Assembly (NCBI GenBank): GCA_021030915.1
Contig: JAGEMR010000047.1
Span: 124,001 to 188,000, forward strand
DNA length: 64,000 bases
Origin: Astrothelium macrocarpum
Lineage: Eukaryota > Ascomycota > Dothideomycetes > Trypetheliales > Trypetheliaceae
Reading direction: 5' to 3'
In this document: one piece after another, positions 1 to 10,593 of the stretch
How the letters are laid out: every line of letters starts with the position of its first letter
How positions within the stretch are numbered: the stretch's first letter is position 1
The notes under the pieces: model-generated
What the model was told of the DNA's origin: nothing
What the model saw: the letters and a program-made list of their open reading frames with translations, nothing else
Database searches by the model: none
Made by a program: the position numbers and the translations under genes

Positions 1-2
1 CT

Positions 3-170
3 GGAACATCGATAGGACAAGATGTCATGGACGACCTGAAAGCAGAGGCCGAGAAACGTGATGTGGAGAGGCGAGCAGAAAAGGCTGTTCATGGTGCTGT
101 TTCAAATATCAAAGGCAAGGCAAAGGGAAAGGGCAAGAAGACATTGGCCAAGAAGGATGACAATGAATAG
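3..170 (+). CDS. 3' end of an unidentified protein (partial)
   Basis: The window opens inside a reading frame that runs to a TAG stop at 168-170. The visible 55 residues are highly charged: an acidic/basic helix-like stretch (DDLKAEAEKRDVERRAEKA) is followed by a Lys/Gly-rich tail (KGKAKGKGKKTLAKKDDNE). No catalytic or binding motif is visible, so no function is offered. The tail could be a nucleic-acid-binding or nuclear-localisation extension, which is inference from composition only. The gene converges on the ribosomal protein gene that follows. The upstream exon(s) lie outside the window. Confidence 0.6.
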   Translation, partial: GTSIGQDVMDDLKAEAEKRDVERRAEKAVHGAVSNIKGKAKGKGKKTLAKKDDNE

Positions 171-492
171 ACGACGTGACGAAGAGCTGGAATCGATGGT
201 GTTGTGCTTCTCCTAGCTTTCTTTGCTTCTTTTCGATACCCATTTGTTTTCAACTCTGGCGTTTTCTACCCGTGAGACTCTCGTAGTACGCACTTCCAAC
301 AAGTACAACGAGATGAGTGGGCCTCACATATTGCAATCGATACACGATCAAGTTAAATGAAGAATTTAGCTTGTTAAGTTTCTGATGAAGTGGTATTGAT
401 CTTTATTGAACAAGTGATTTCGTAGCTCTCCACCGGCTGACCCTGCCCTGCGCCATTGCAAATAAACACTGCATGCTATCTTCTCCATACAT
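171..492. other. Convergent 3' intergenic region
   Basis: This gap lies between the stops of the convergent partial gene and the eL6 gene. It presumably holds both 3' UTRs. No other feature is visible. Confidence 0.5.
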
Positions 493-1319
493 CTAGAAAA
501 CCATTTCATGTGGTTTGTCGCCCTTCCGCAGGCTGAAAGATGATGCCAAGTAACTCAAGAGAAAAGGCTCCTTCTTCATGTTCCCAATCAAGGTCTTGTC
601 CACGGCTTTTTGATCCTCCACTCTGCTCTTCGAAATCTCTTTTTTCTACACAACATGATCAGAAAGGAATGCATACTCGCGTAACGTCATGACATTTACT
701 CACCTCCGGCTTCTCTCCTTGCTTAAAGAAGGCCTCTTCGCCCTGCTTCTTGTCCTTGTTTTCCCGTGCAAAATACTCTTTGGCACCAACCTTATCCACA
801 ACCTTGGAGTCGAGGCCAGAAAGGCTCACTTGTGTGCTTGTTGCGATTACGTATCTCGAATTGACTCTCCGAAGAGGTACACCATTGACTTTGAATGGGC
901 CGGTAACGAGGAGAATACCCTGATCAAGGACTTTGAGGAGAACAACACGCTTTCCCCGAAACCGACCAGCGACTAGAATAAGTACAGTACCGGGTTGTAA
1001 AGATGGTCGAGCCTTAAAGGGACGGAGGGTCTTCCGAGACTGTAAATAGAGTCAGTCAGTCATATTTGGAAACAGCTCAGCATAATGCCACAAAAAGGAA
1101 CGATCCCGTGTTTGTGCATCCAGCAGATTGCGTATCAAAGACCCGAATTGGTATTTTTCATGGCTTTAGAACGAGGAAGAAGTTACATACCTTCTTTGGC
1201 AGAAGAACGTCTTCGGCCGGATAGTATTTGGAGGCTTTTTGGGATGGATGGGGGATAACACGATCGCCTTTGCCGAATTTCTTCGTGGCAGGCTGCGCTT
1301 GGTTCTGTGATGTCGACAT
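493..1319 (-). CDS. RPL6: 60S ribosomal protein eL6 (Rpl6)
   Basis: Three exons, 1319-1191, 1039-704 and 645-493, encode 205 residues. Introns begin GTATGT and GTGAGT and end TACAG and GTGTAG, and exon lengths are multiples of three (43, 112 and 51 codons). Characteristic eL6 blocks are present: VLLPKKTRKTLRPFKARPSL near residue 38, followed by a KOW-like core with GTVLILVAGRFRGKRVVLL and LLVTGPFKVNGVPLRRV, and the conserved ending GDKPHEMVF. eL6 is a structural protein of the large ribosomal subunit. Start chosen: ATG at 1319 (MSTSQNQAQPATKKFGKGDR), giving a normal fungal length. The gene is divergent from Rpn13, with 255 bp between start codons that must contain both promoters. Confidence 0.95.
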
Positions 1320-1574
1320 TTTGAATTGTACTTGTTGATTTTATATCAACAATGGGTATATCTGCCCACGGCACCAAGTACAAGAGGTTGGTCGGCACAA
1401 AGTGCGTTGTGGTCGCTTCACGGAACAACTTTTCGGCGGATTGGCAACTAATGGACAGGGGAAGAGGTCTTCGAACCTTCTATGGCGGAGCATAGCTACC
1501 TTACCTTACCTAACTCTCTCGTCCACAAAACATCAGCACCACCTTTGAGCTTGCCTCTGCACAACACTACAACC
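1320..1574. promoter_or_regulatory. Shared promoter region of eL6 and Rpn13 genes
   Basis: The 255 bp between the two divergent start codons must carry both promoters. It contains a TTACCTTACCTAAC stretch at about 1500-1513. No TATA box is obvious, as is common for housekeeping genes. Confidence 0.4.
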
Positions 1575-3023
1575 ATGGCATCCACTCCAATAATAACGTT
1601 CAAAGCCGGAAAGTGCGAATACACTGTAAGTCAAAGTTTTAAAACCCGTTGAACCTGCTCATACTGAACTGCTCATACTAAACTGCTCAAAAGCCCGAGT
1701 CGAAAAAGGTCAAACCTGTACCGGGTCCTGGGTATCTCTATCTATACTCTGAAGATGGTAATGAGTAACTCGGGTTTTCATTTAGACAAGTCTGACAGTT
1801 TGATTTGACAGACATACTGCACTTTTGCTGGCGCCCGCGATCTGCTCCGTCTACAGATCCTGAGGTAGACCTCTTCATGGTACCTGGTGACGGTTCCTTT
1901 ATTCCCTATCTCGGTGCAAACGGAGATACAAACTCAGAATGGATCAAATCCCCGACAAGCGGTCGGATATACGTTCTCAAGTTCACCTCGAGCTCCCAGA
2001 GACACTTCTTCTGGCTACAGTCCAAGTCGCAGGAGCCTTCGGGTAACCCAAGCGCCTTCAGCCAAAGAGATCAAAAGCTTGGCCAGATAATAGACATGTT
2101 ATTGTCCGGCCAAGAAGTTGATGTTCAGGAAGAGCTGCAGGATCTTAATCAGCAAGGCGGTGGTGGTGATCAGGATGGTGATGACACCATGGAAGACGTA
2201 CAAGGTCCAAACGGCGATAATCAAGGCCCGGGAAGTGGAGGTGCAGGAGCAGGTGCCACGGGAGGTGATGTGCGGGATGAGGGTGAGGAGTCGAGAGAAG
2301 GTGGAGCTGACGGAGCTCGAGCGTGAGTGCTTCTTCGTAGATCAACGTGGGTTGTCCCAACTCTTGTACCATTCCAAATGAGCAAGATGCCAAAGAAACC
2401 TTCATGGCAGGTTCTTTCACTTCAGTAACTAACTAACTCAATGCACCAGACGCTCAGCCAACACGTCCAGCAATGACCCATCCGAAGTTGTGCGGAACTT
2501 CTTAAATTCAATCCAAGGCAGCAATCTCTCAGCCTTGGGTGGACAACAAGTAGCACAGAACCAACTCACGGTCTCACTCCCAGATCTCCTTCCACCCAAT
2601 GTCATAATATCAATGTTAGAATCAGCAAGCCCAGCTTATATCGACAAATTATGTGCCTTCCTTCCACCCAGGATCTTAATTTTAGCTCAAGAAATCGACG
2701 ACCATTCAAACACTGAGCCGTCCCCAGCAGATGCACAAGCAGCACTTGAAGCGCTATCATTGGGTCAGAAAAAGGATATACTCAGGCGGGTGCTAAGGAG
2801 CCCCCAGATGGCGCAGAGCATGGCCAGTCTCACTATGGCTCTTGCAGATGGAGGTCTACCTACAGTGAGCCAAGCATTGCAACTCAAGGTTGAAAATAGT
2901 GGATTCATTAGGGGTGGGTCCATGCCTCTTGGTGGTGCACAAGCCATTGAAGCATTCCTAGAAGGTCTTAAAAGAACGGTGGAAGAAGAACAAAAACGTA
3001 GCAATGAGAACCGTAGCTCATAG
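1575..3023 (+). CDS. RPN13: Proteasomal ubiquitin receptor Rpn13 (ADRM1)
   Basis: Four exons, 1575-1625, 1694-1757, 1812-2322 and 2450-3023, give 399 residues. The N-terminal Pru domain starts at FKAGKCEYT and continues through YLYLYSEDDILHFCWRPR and FMVPGDGSFIPYL to RIYVLKFTSSSQRHFFWLQS, the pattern that binds ubiquitin and the proteasome base. A Gly/Asp-rich linker (about residues 140-205) leads to a C-terminal DEUBAD domain (about 250-380), which recruits UCH37-type deubiquitinases in other organisms. The introns start GTAAGT, GTAATG and GTGAGT; the last has a clear CTAAC branch site just before CACCAG. Rpn13 is a substrate receptor of the 26S proteasome. Confidence 0.93.
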
Positions 3024-3392
3024 ACCCATAGAAATCATATCACTTTGAAGAGTTAGGTTCAATGGTGCCTGACTTCACACTTGGTCCTTGCATACCAGGT
3101 CTTGAAGTATATTTTCTCTTCAAGTCAATTCATCCACTAATCATGAATTCAGTTTTCCTAATGAATCTGTTACCATTTGTGTGGCTGCATCTAGAACTTT
3201 GACTACACTGCGGCTAAATCGGCTAGAATCGCACTCGCTCAGCAGAAGCTGCACAACACCCCACGACGCTACGCCTTCAGACTACAACGATACACCTTTC
3301 GTCTCTAATAATGTACCCTTCGAGACCATTCGCATCTCACGACTCCGTGTTCTCTTCTTTCGCAAACCCATCACAATTCATCCGCGAATGCA
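3024..3392. other. Intergenic, Rpn13 3' UTR and HET gene upstream region
   Basis: About 370 bp with no convincing ORF, repeat or RNA gene. It marks the border between housekeeping and accessory DNA. Confidence 0.4.
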
Positions 3393-5180
3393 ATGATGGA
3401 TGCGCTTCCACAGTTCCAATACCAACCCCTTACGCATCCAGAATCTCAGACTCGGATTCTCGTAATTTTCCCCAGTGTCCCGGGTGCTCCATTGCAACTT
3501 GGAGTCAGCTTTGTGGACTTGAAAGCTGAACAAAGTTCTCAATTTTGTGCACTGTCTTACACCTGGGGAGAGGATCGCAGCGATGTAGAAGTAGAACTTC
3601 GACTGCACTACGACCCTGACTTTTGTTGTGTTCAGTGTGGGAGCCCCCACAATGTGCATCTGCCATTGGAGGGACCTTCGCACGAGATCAATCGGCCCAT
3701 TGTCCATATCGAGGCGAAGAGTCAAACATCCTTGGGGGAATCCACACCTTTGACTTCGCAACATGATTACCTTGCGGAGCTGGAGCATATGTTTCCATTT
3801 CGCCGTAAGTTGCGTATCACTAGGACTTTGGAGGAAGCGCTGCGTGCGTTGAGATTTGACGATCAAGGGCATGCGGTGTGGGCTGACCAGATTTCCATTG
3901 ACCAAGGAAACAAGGATGAAAAGGGTTATCAAGTTAAGAGCATGGGTCAGATTTATCAACGAGCCCGCGACACGCACGTTTGGTTAGGACCAAGTGCAAA
4001 TGATAGCGACCTGGCTATAGACCTGGCTGAAGAGTCTGACAAGTACACCAGTTACGAACGAGGTTTTGAGGGATTTCAAAAAGACGAGTTCCTGAAGAAG
4101 ACCGGCACCTGGACAAGACATTGGGAGGCTCTTGGAAACTTCGTGTCAAGGCCATGGTTTAAACGACGATGGATCATTCAAGAGGTTGTTTTCGCAAAAG
4201 GGGCGAAACTTCAGTGCGGAAAGCGACTATTCCAGCTCTGTAGTCTTGCGCGAGTAGCCACAATTTCGTATCAGAGTACGATCAACATTCCTAGCCTAGA
4301 ATACGGAGACCCGCATGAAGGAGTGCATTTGATATATAACCTCCATAACCTAATGCATCAGCAGATGCGATCGGCCAAGGAAGGAAACGGGAAACTCTTC
4401 AATCTCACGCTTCAGGAGCTTTGCGAACGGTTTTTCAACTCGCAATGTACTGACAAACGGGACACAATATATTCGCTGTTGGGCCTGGCCAGCGATGTTG
4501 ACCGTCAGAAAATATTTCCAGACTATTCAAAGAAGGCCACGGTCGCGGATACCTTCATCATCGTTTTTCAAAGCATCGTGCAGCGGGATAAGAGTTTGGA
4601 CACTATGCTGCAAGCCAAACATATTTCTCTCGCCGGCGTGGAGAGCTGGCTTCCCTGCTTCGGGCCACGTGGATCCGGATGCTCCTGCACAAGATGCTGT
4701 GCCAACGAAGGGCACCACCACACTTACAAGAGCGACTTCGCAGATGGCGTCAAATCCGGCCGGTACCGAGCGTCGCTTTCGTTGCCACCCAGGATCGAGA
4801 TCAAGAACACCGAATCCACACGCACGCTCATTGCTGAGGGATTTGCTTTGATGCCAGTCCACCACGGGACCTCAGATAACACGCCTTGGGACGGGGATCA
4901 GGTCACCGCTGACGACTGTGAGAAAAGTGCGATACCGAACATAACTTTCCATTTGCCGTCGCTCCCTGCGAACTTGTGGAATGGGCCCGCAAGAAGAGGC
5001 GACATTATCTGCCTGCTATTCGGCTGCAGCCAACCTGTAGTTTTGAGATCCTGCCAATCTGACTATTCCGAGTTTCATTATGTCTGCGGATGCGATCTCA
5101 CTGAGGAGATTATGAGCGGAGAGACTATGGCGAGGTGCTTGAGGGACAGGATTCCACCACAGAGCTTCCGAATTCGTTAG
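3393..5180 (+). CDS. HET-domain (heterokaryon incompatibility) protein
   Basis: An intronless 595-residue ORF. The three hallmark HET blocks are present in order: FCALSYTWGE (about 51-60), VWADQISIDQGNKDEKGYQV (about 162-181) and MGQIYQRARDTHVWLGPSA (about 184-202). They are followed by FVSRPWFKRRWIIQEVVFAK (about 248-267) and TDKRDTIYSLLGLASDV, the usual end of the HET module. HET domains are known to trigger regulated cell death after non-self recognition. The C-terminal third is variable, with a Cys-rich patch (GCSCTRCCANEGHHH, about 430-445) that might bind metal. The start is the first ATG of an ATGATGG pair. No NACHT or repeat domain is attached, so this is a stand-alone HET effector whose trigger is unknown. 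Confidence 0.9.
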   Translation: MMDALPQFQYQPLTHPESQTRILVIFPSVPGAPLQLGVSFVDLKAEQSSQFCALSYTWGEDRSDVEVELRLHYDPDFCCVQCGSPHNVHLPLEGPSHEINRPIVHIEAKSQTSLGESTPLTSQHDYLAELEHMFPFRRKLRITRTLEEALRALRFDDQGHAVWADQISIDQGNKDEKGYQVKSMGQIYQRARDTHVWLGPSANDSDLAIDLAEESDKYTSYERGFEGFQKDEFLKKTGTWTRHWEALGNFVSRPWFKRRWIIQEVVFAKGAKLQCGKRLFQLCSLARVATISYQSTINIPSLEYGDPHEGVHLIYNLHNLMHQQMRSAKEGNGKLFNLTLQELCERFFNSQCTDKRDTIYSLLGLASDVDRQKIFPDYSKKATVADTFIIVFQSIVQRDKSLDTMLQAKHISLAGVESWLPCFGPRGSGCSCTRCCANEGHHHTYKSDFADGVKSGRYRASLSLPPRIEIKNTESTRTLIAEGFALMPVHHGTSDNTPWDGDQVTADDCEKSAIPNITFHLPSLPANLWNGPARRGDIICLLFGCSQPVVLRSCQSDYSEFHYVCGCDLTEEIMSGETMARCLRDRIPPQSFRIR

Positions 5181-7149
5181 TCTGCTACAAGGTGCTGCGC
5201 TCTGCATTCTATTCCCGCAGTAACTGAGGACTGTCGAGCCTTCTTGCCCGGATGACGTTCTTGGTGAGATGGACGCAACTCGAAAGCATTTATGCTTGGA
5301 TTATGATACGACATTCCCAGCAAATTGCATAGGCTTGACAATTTTTGTCGTTTCACTGAAGGAGCTGATGGTAATGGCGTATCTGCGCGAATCCTTGGTC
5401 AGTATGGATTCGCCATTCTCAGTTGGAATGGCCTCCAGCCTGCCTTTGCACAGAGCCCTATATTATGGAGTTTTTGGAGAGCGGCCAATTCGGCAAAGTA
5501 CACTTTGGCCAATGCTGTTAAAATATCATGAGAACAAAGTCTCAATTGGAAATGGTAGGGTTATAGCATGAGCTTTGCATGAACGTGCTGCTTGTCTCTC
5601 TGCTGCATCCTAATGGACTAAATTTTGCTCTGAGGGTGCCTTCCTGCGCAAATTTATTCCTTCCGACCTACCTTCCTTTGCCATGCTAACGCCGCGAAGT
5701 CAATTGGTTCTTTTGATATTACGTCAGGAATCACCAGTCTGGGAACCACCTCTCTCCGCATGTCTATGATTGGCGCAAATTCTCACAAGCTCAGAAGATC
5801 CAATCATTGGTTGTCCCAAGCATTATATCTTCCTAAAGCATCCTAGGTCGTTTCATTGAAAGTGTGATTGAAGAATCCTTTACTGTGCCATCTGAGACTA
5901 TACGATAATATTGTCGATCAAAGTGGCTTCCCGTATCTGTTTAAGCGAAATTGACGATCGCTAGTCTGGTTGGTCTAACGATTCAATCACTTTGTCACTA
6001 AATGAATTAGTAAATGTGTTGTTATTGACCTCAACAGGTTCGTTTAGTATCAGAAGGTCACCGGCAGAGCTTAGAGTCCGGAATAGGGAGCTTCCGGCCC
6101 GTACAGAGACTTCTTCTGCGCAAATCGAGGTTAATCCGGACGCGAGATACTCGTTGCTACCTAGGCAAATGGACCTCAATATACAAGCATCGACTAATAA
6201 GGCTGCAAGCGCTGTTACTGGAATCGATGAAATTAAAGCCACATTGGAGCATGTTGTACGAGTTGTTCGAAACCTCCAGTACACCAAGAACTCAATCAGC
6301 AGGTCAACGTGCCGATTCCTCCGAATGTCAGTCAGGAGCTAACTCCAAATTTACGCAACCGTCGTTGTATTTGTGGTAGGACAACACGTATTTTTTTGCT
6401 ATCGATAGGGTCGTTTAACATTCTTCTCAGCCATCGAAGAAGCTGGTCATAAAGACTGGTACCTGCTGCGTCCGCCCCTGGCGGTATCAAAGACGCGTGG
6501 TCTTCGCTTACACTTCCGTTGTTGGTCTTGCAGGAAATTGAGGTTGCGTTAGTCTAAAGAGAGGGGCTGATAGTCATTCTATTACCCCTGGCACAAGATT
6601 CTACGGGACGGTCCTACGGTCAGAATCTCCGGCATTTACGTTGTTTGATAACATCCTATTAACAAGAACCTTGGAGTTAGGTGGTGAAATTAACTTTGGA
6701 GGTGCAATACATTCTGGACGTCTTCCCGAATAATTTAATTATTCTTAAATAGCAATCAATGCCCCGAACGAGCCTTAAAGACGAAACATTTCTGCTGGAC
6801 GACGCTGTAGCTTCTCAGGACTCTTGCTTCCCGCCAATTACTTCAAATCAGCGCCTCTTCTTCCATTGAAGTTAAAGCTACATATAAGAAGTTCGTCTCA
6901 AAAGGATGATCTGACATATGTGATGGATTGAGCGAGCGCAAAATACATTGTCAGTCATCTCAATGACTCCCGGCTGCACAGGCCTGAACCTTAGCTGATA
7001 CAGCCTTTTGATCCTTTCGGCATGCCGGCAATTACATTCAATGCAAGTGACGTTGAAATGAAGTCAGACTGTGAGTTCTCCGTAGATCTAGCTACCTCAG
7101 TCCAGGTCAAGACTCAACAGCAACAAGATATCTATACCAACACTGGAAT
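5181..7149. other. Long intergenic region with possible decayed ORFs
   Basis: About 2 kb with no gene I can support. A 116-codon ORF (5992-6342) is followed by an out-of-frame stretch, about 6350-6560, that translates into Cys/Arg-containing segments such as RRCICGR. This could be a decayed fungal gene, but no family is recognisable. The rest is ordinary sequence. Confidence 0.3.
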
Positions 7150-8065
7150 CTATTGCTGAGTTTTCCAGCGAATCAGGCCACAATCGGGGAATTTGCGATA
7201 CAGAATGGCCCCTAGCTCATGATACGGCCGTTGTACCATGGCAGCATGAGCGCAGTGATCGGTATGTGCCCATTGCGACAAGTACGAGTCAATTGTGTGC
7301 AAACCTCTCCTCGATACGGCGGTGAAAAGTCTCCGATTCATCTCAGCGCAGTGACGCTGGTGGTCTGTAAGATATGAGCTAATAGTCACAGTATAGTACA
7401 ACGCCTGTTCGGGCCGGAGAGTAACTGAAATGTTCGGGACACTTACATTCCCATTCAACAAGCACATAATCGTGCTCCCCCTTCGCCGCCTCATCCCAAC
7501 TAAGCTCTTCTGTGCGATTTGGTTGGAGCCAAAACCTCCAGTTTGTGTGGTTCTTGAAGTTCTCTTCTGTTTCCTCATCGTAGCATTCTTCTGGTAGCCA
7601 CGCACCGTACAGCAAGCCGTAACGACAACCTCGTGCTCTTGCCTCAGCAGCGCTATTTCCGCAAGGATCTACGTGTAGGAACTCGGCATTTGGGTCCTTG
7701 TAAGGATCGCGATGGCTCCCCTCGATGCTATGTTGGCGGTGGTATACCTCTCCTTCTGATTGGCACATGAGGCCATTGTTTCCTCCATGATTTTCTGGCT
7801 TGCTCATGCTATTGGGTCCATTTTTGCCAGAAGATTGTAAGAAGGGAGGCCAAATCCAACGTCCAAGAAGGACTATCAAGACTGCGTGCACAACTAGCAC
7901 TGAAAGCACAAGAATTCCTTTCAAGACAAAATTACAGCGCTTTTTAGCTGGCCGTCTTCCGTCAAAGACATAATCTTTCTCGTCTTGGGAAAGCAACGAC
8001 TGGGCAGTGTCATCGGCATTCAGAGGTCTGCCGCCCATAGGCAAGTATTCTGCTCTGTCTGTCAT
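7150..8065 (-). CDS. UstYa-like (DUF3328-type) membrane protein, candidate peptide-cyclising oxidase
   Basis: Two exons, 8065-7447 and 7364-7150, encode 277 residues. The intron runs GTAAGT to TTACAG and restores the reading WEYHQRHC across the junction. A cytosolic N-terminus is followed by one membrane segment (about 47-70, FVLKGILVLSVLVVHAVLIV). The luminal part has DPCGNSAAEARARGCRYG and WLPEECYDEETEENF (about 140-178), then HQRHC and HTDHC separated by 27 residues. Paired HxxHC motifs after a single TM helix are the signature of the UstYa family. Members catalyse oxidative macrocyclisation of fungal RiPP core peptides (ustiloxin, phomopsin, asperipin pathways). The GCRYG...LPEECYDEE block marks a divergent, functionally unassigned branch. 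The gene is divergent from a secreted kexin-repeat precursor 1.3 kb away, exactly the expected partner. The structure is well supported; the enzymatic role is inference. Confidence 0.78.
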
Positions 8066-9358
8066 CTTGTGAGGATTTTTAAATGATCACTTGGATTTAG
8101 CAGTTTGATGAGGATGTTGAGGATGAGAGGAGGTGTTGGGCAAGGCTCAAGGTGACACAATGTACACCGCTATATTCCAGACCAACTCGAAGAGTTCTAC
8201 AAGAAGTGAGGGGTTATAGTGATCATGAATCCCATTTTCCGCATTGGATTGAGGAATTCCGAAGCGGGAATCTAATGCGAATCACAAAGACAACGGGTTT
8301 GCATATGCACTTGGCGAGCTAGAATATGCAATAATAGTAAGCGGTTAGAAGACGATCATTTTAAGGCGTTCAAGATGTGAACCCGACTCTTTGTGAGAGA
8401 GTGTGGGGTTTCAAGCCGGACCTGAAGCTTAATGCAGGCTATCCAGGTTACAGATGGCGTGATAACCCCGATTGGCTCCGCCAGGTATAGAGTAAACAGG
8501 TGCCAAACGTGATCTCGTCAATGTCAAGTTTTCCAAGACTTATAAATGCCATCATAAAATGAAAAAATTTATCGACAATTTAGGCGCGCACAGCAAGAAA
8601 CACAGCAATGCTGTATGGAATGTGATTTGAAACCTATATGTGGTAGGACGCTGTAGATTTTTACCTAATTCGTGCCGTTGTGACTCTATTGGACGAAGCA
8701 CTGCAGTTTTAGCTGTATGTAAGCTTACCTCGCATAAGGTACCATCAAGCGTAGGCCGGCAAAGACTATCTAGCTAACTTTCTGCATTTAGGCCTCCACT
8801 GCAGTCTGGTCACCCGATGGGTTGATCGCTGCATGTAGCCAAATCTGCAGAACGATAACTTGCTCGTTACTACAGCATAGCTGCAATAAGTAACTCTCTG
8901 CGGTGTTAGCTTGTATCTCATGCATCTTGACAATGTAAAAGCGACACTATCCTTGATTGAGTACTCAACTAGTCAAGTAATACACCGTTCGTGTGCTACT
9001 CCTATGCAGTCCATGTGCCGCGATGGCAGACGACAACATTTCACCGTACGGCTACCCATCGATATGTAATCGGCAAGTCAGGATTTGTTGAGATGCATGC
9101 AGAAAACACCAAGCCATTGACTCACAGCTAGGTGGTACGTGAAGACAGATCCTTGATAGATGTTAGTGCTCGCGCTCGGAAGGCGGCATCGATGGGCTAT
9201 TGCGATAGCCCATTTTGTTAAGCATGATTACCTTCTATTAAATGTATATAGGACAATGCCTTTCTTAGACCCTCAGCCGTTGTAATTTTTTGCCCTTCAG
9301 AACATTGCGGCGTTTATACACTCTATAAGAGGCAACACACAAAGTTCCTACTCTCATT
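8066..9358. promoter_or_regulatory. Divergent intergenic region between UstYa-like gene and repeat precursor
   Basis: 1.29 kb separates the two start codons and should contain both promoters. A TATA-like element lies at 9245-9250, about 110 bp before the precursor ATG. No coding potential is visible. Confidence 0.45.
9245..9250 (+). promoter_or_regulatory. TATA-like box of the repeat precursor gene
   Basis: TATATA at 9245-9250 lies about 110 bp upstream of the precursor ATG, followed by a pyrimidine-rich tract. A plausible core promoter element, assigned by position only. Confidence 0.35.
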
Positions 9359-9925
9359 ATGCATATATCTCTCACTGCCCTTGCGGGCATACTATTTATC
9401 GGAAATACTATCGCTGCAGCAGTCCCCATTAAAAAGGTAGAGCCTTTCGAAAGTATCAAGCGCAAAGTGGTAGAACCTTTTGCGGGTATCAAGCGTGAGG
9501 AGGATCCAGAGCCATTCGAAGGCATCAAGCGTGAGAAGACCCCAGAACCCTTCGAGGGTATTAAGCGTGCGGAGGATCCAGAGCCCTTTGAAGGCATCAA
9601 GCGTGCAGAGGATCCAGAGCCCTTTGAAGGCATCAAGCGTGAGGAGACCCCAGAGCCCTTCGAAGGCATTAAGCGTGAGGAGACCCCAGAGCCCTTCGAG
9701 GGTATTAAGCGTGAGGAGGATCCAGAGCCCTTCGAGGGTATCAAGCGCAAGGAAGTCCCAGAGCCGTTCGAGGGTATCAAGCGTGCGGAAGATCCTGAGC
9801 CATTCGAAGGCATTAAGCGCGAGAAGGCCCCAGAACCCTTTGAGGGTATCAAACGCGAGGAGGCCTCAGAGCCCTTTGAAGGTATCAAGCGCGAGGAAGG
9901 TCCGGAACCCTTCGAGGGCATCTAG
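9359..9925 (+). CDS. Secreted kexin-processed repeat precursor, candidate cyclic RiPP precursor
   Basis: An intronless 188-residue protein. Residues 1-21 form a signal peptide (hydrophobic LTALAGILFIG, cleavage probably after IAAA). Residues 27-188 are entirely 14 tandem units ending Ile, each but the last followed by Lys-Arg. The consensus unit is (E/A)(E/K)xPEPFEGI-KR; the first two units are VEPFESI and KVVEPFAGI. Only the three spacer positions vary freely (EED, EKT, AED, EET, KEV, EKA, EEA, EEG). Thirteen KR sites would let a Kex2-type protease release about ten-residue peptides, with carboxypeptidase trimming of KR. This is the architecture of dikaritin precursors and other fungal KEP proteins. 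The mature peptide, PEPFEGI or shorter, matches no ustiloxin, phomopsin, asperipin or alpha-pheromone core I know. It contains one aromatic residue and one Ile that could be oxidatively linked, but linkage is speculation. Alternatives: a linear peptide signal, a surface-active peptide or an effector. Confidence 0.85.
   Translation: MHISLTALAGILFIGNTIAAAVPIKKVEPFESIKRKVVEPFAGIKREEDPEPFEGIKREKTPEPFEGIKRAEDPEPFEGIKRAEDPEPFEGIKREETPEPFEGIKREETPEPFEGIKREEDPEPFEGIKRKEVPEPFEGIKRAEDPEPFEGIKREKAPEPFEGIKREEASEPFEGIKREEGPEPFEGI
9437..9922 (+). repeat. In-frame 36-bp tandem repeat array (14 units)
   Basis: The coding repeat has a 36-bp period (first two units 27 and 33 bp). The PEPFEGIKR part is nearly invariant at protein level. 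DNA differences are mostly synonymous (TTC/TTT, GGT/GGC, ATC/ATT, CGT/CGC), while the spacer codons change amino acids. This points to selection on the core peptide rather than recent duplication alone. Confidence 0.9.
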
Positions 9926-10593
9926 TGCAAGTTATTATGGCCTTTGGCATTGGAGTACTAAGTATCATGCCCATTCTCCATTGCATGCGTATATTGAAGA
10001 CTAATGCCATATAGTCGAATCTGGAATCAGGAGCTATCTCTTTGACTCAAACTTTCATTCAATCAAAGAGATACTTTACCGCGCAGACTTCTGAGGAAGA
10101 AGAGAGGGAAGACTGTAAAGAGCACAGAGACGCCTGTTGGTTTTGAGTTGGAGCTATACTTCTACAAAATCAAATTGCTTGTGCATCCAGTACCTATAGA
10201 AAACTTACCACTTCTGGCTGAAACCTAGTATTCTTTGTCTTCTCAAATACAATTGGAATGACGTACTCGTAGAACCCGTGGAATAGGCTTATTTGAAGCT
10301 CTTTGCAAGGTCCTTTCGATGTTGATACGTCGGTTCGCCTGCATGTTAAGAGCGTTAGATGCAGAGCCGAGAGTATCTCTCAGCAACCCTCACCGCCTAC
10401 TACAAGTCCTCTGACTCCCTTTCCAGCTTTAATGGTTCTTCTAGCTCTTCAAAGGTGAGCTGCAAGCGGAACAAGGTCAGTACAAAAGAAGGTCAAAGGC
10501 ACTACTGGTTCCATCACAAAAGGATCTTTTTGGTAGCTTGGCGATTCATGCTACAAGATAGATTACATCCCTTGTATCACCATCATGAAGTCT
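9926..10593. other. Intergenic, convergent between precursor and MFS gene
   Basis: About 670 bp containing the 3' ends of the precursor and the MFS gene. Small ORFs here have no recognisable features. Confidence 0.4.

Noticed and set aside
3378..3977. 199-codon minus-strand ORF antisense to the HET gene
   Set aside because: Shadow of a well-supported HET coding frame.
5269..5571. 100-codon ORF after the HET gene
   Set aside because: No recognisable domain and composition like intergenic sequence; the HET ORF already has a normal end.
5992..6342. 116-codon plus-strand ORF in the 5.2-7.1 kb gap
   Set aside because: No motif, no good partner exon, frame broken soon after. At most a relic.
9265..9921. 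Minus-strand ORF of 218 codons (SKGSG repeats) across the precursor, and a second plus-strand frame
   Set aside because: The 36-bp repeat keeps several frames open at once. Only the sense frame has a signal peptide, a plausible start and kexin sites.
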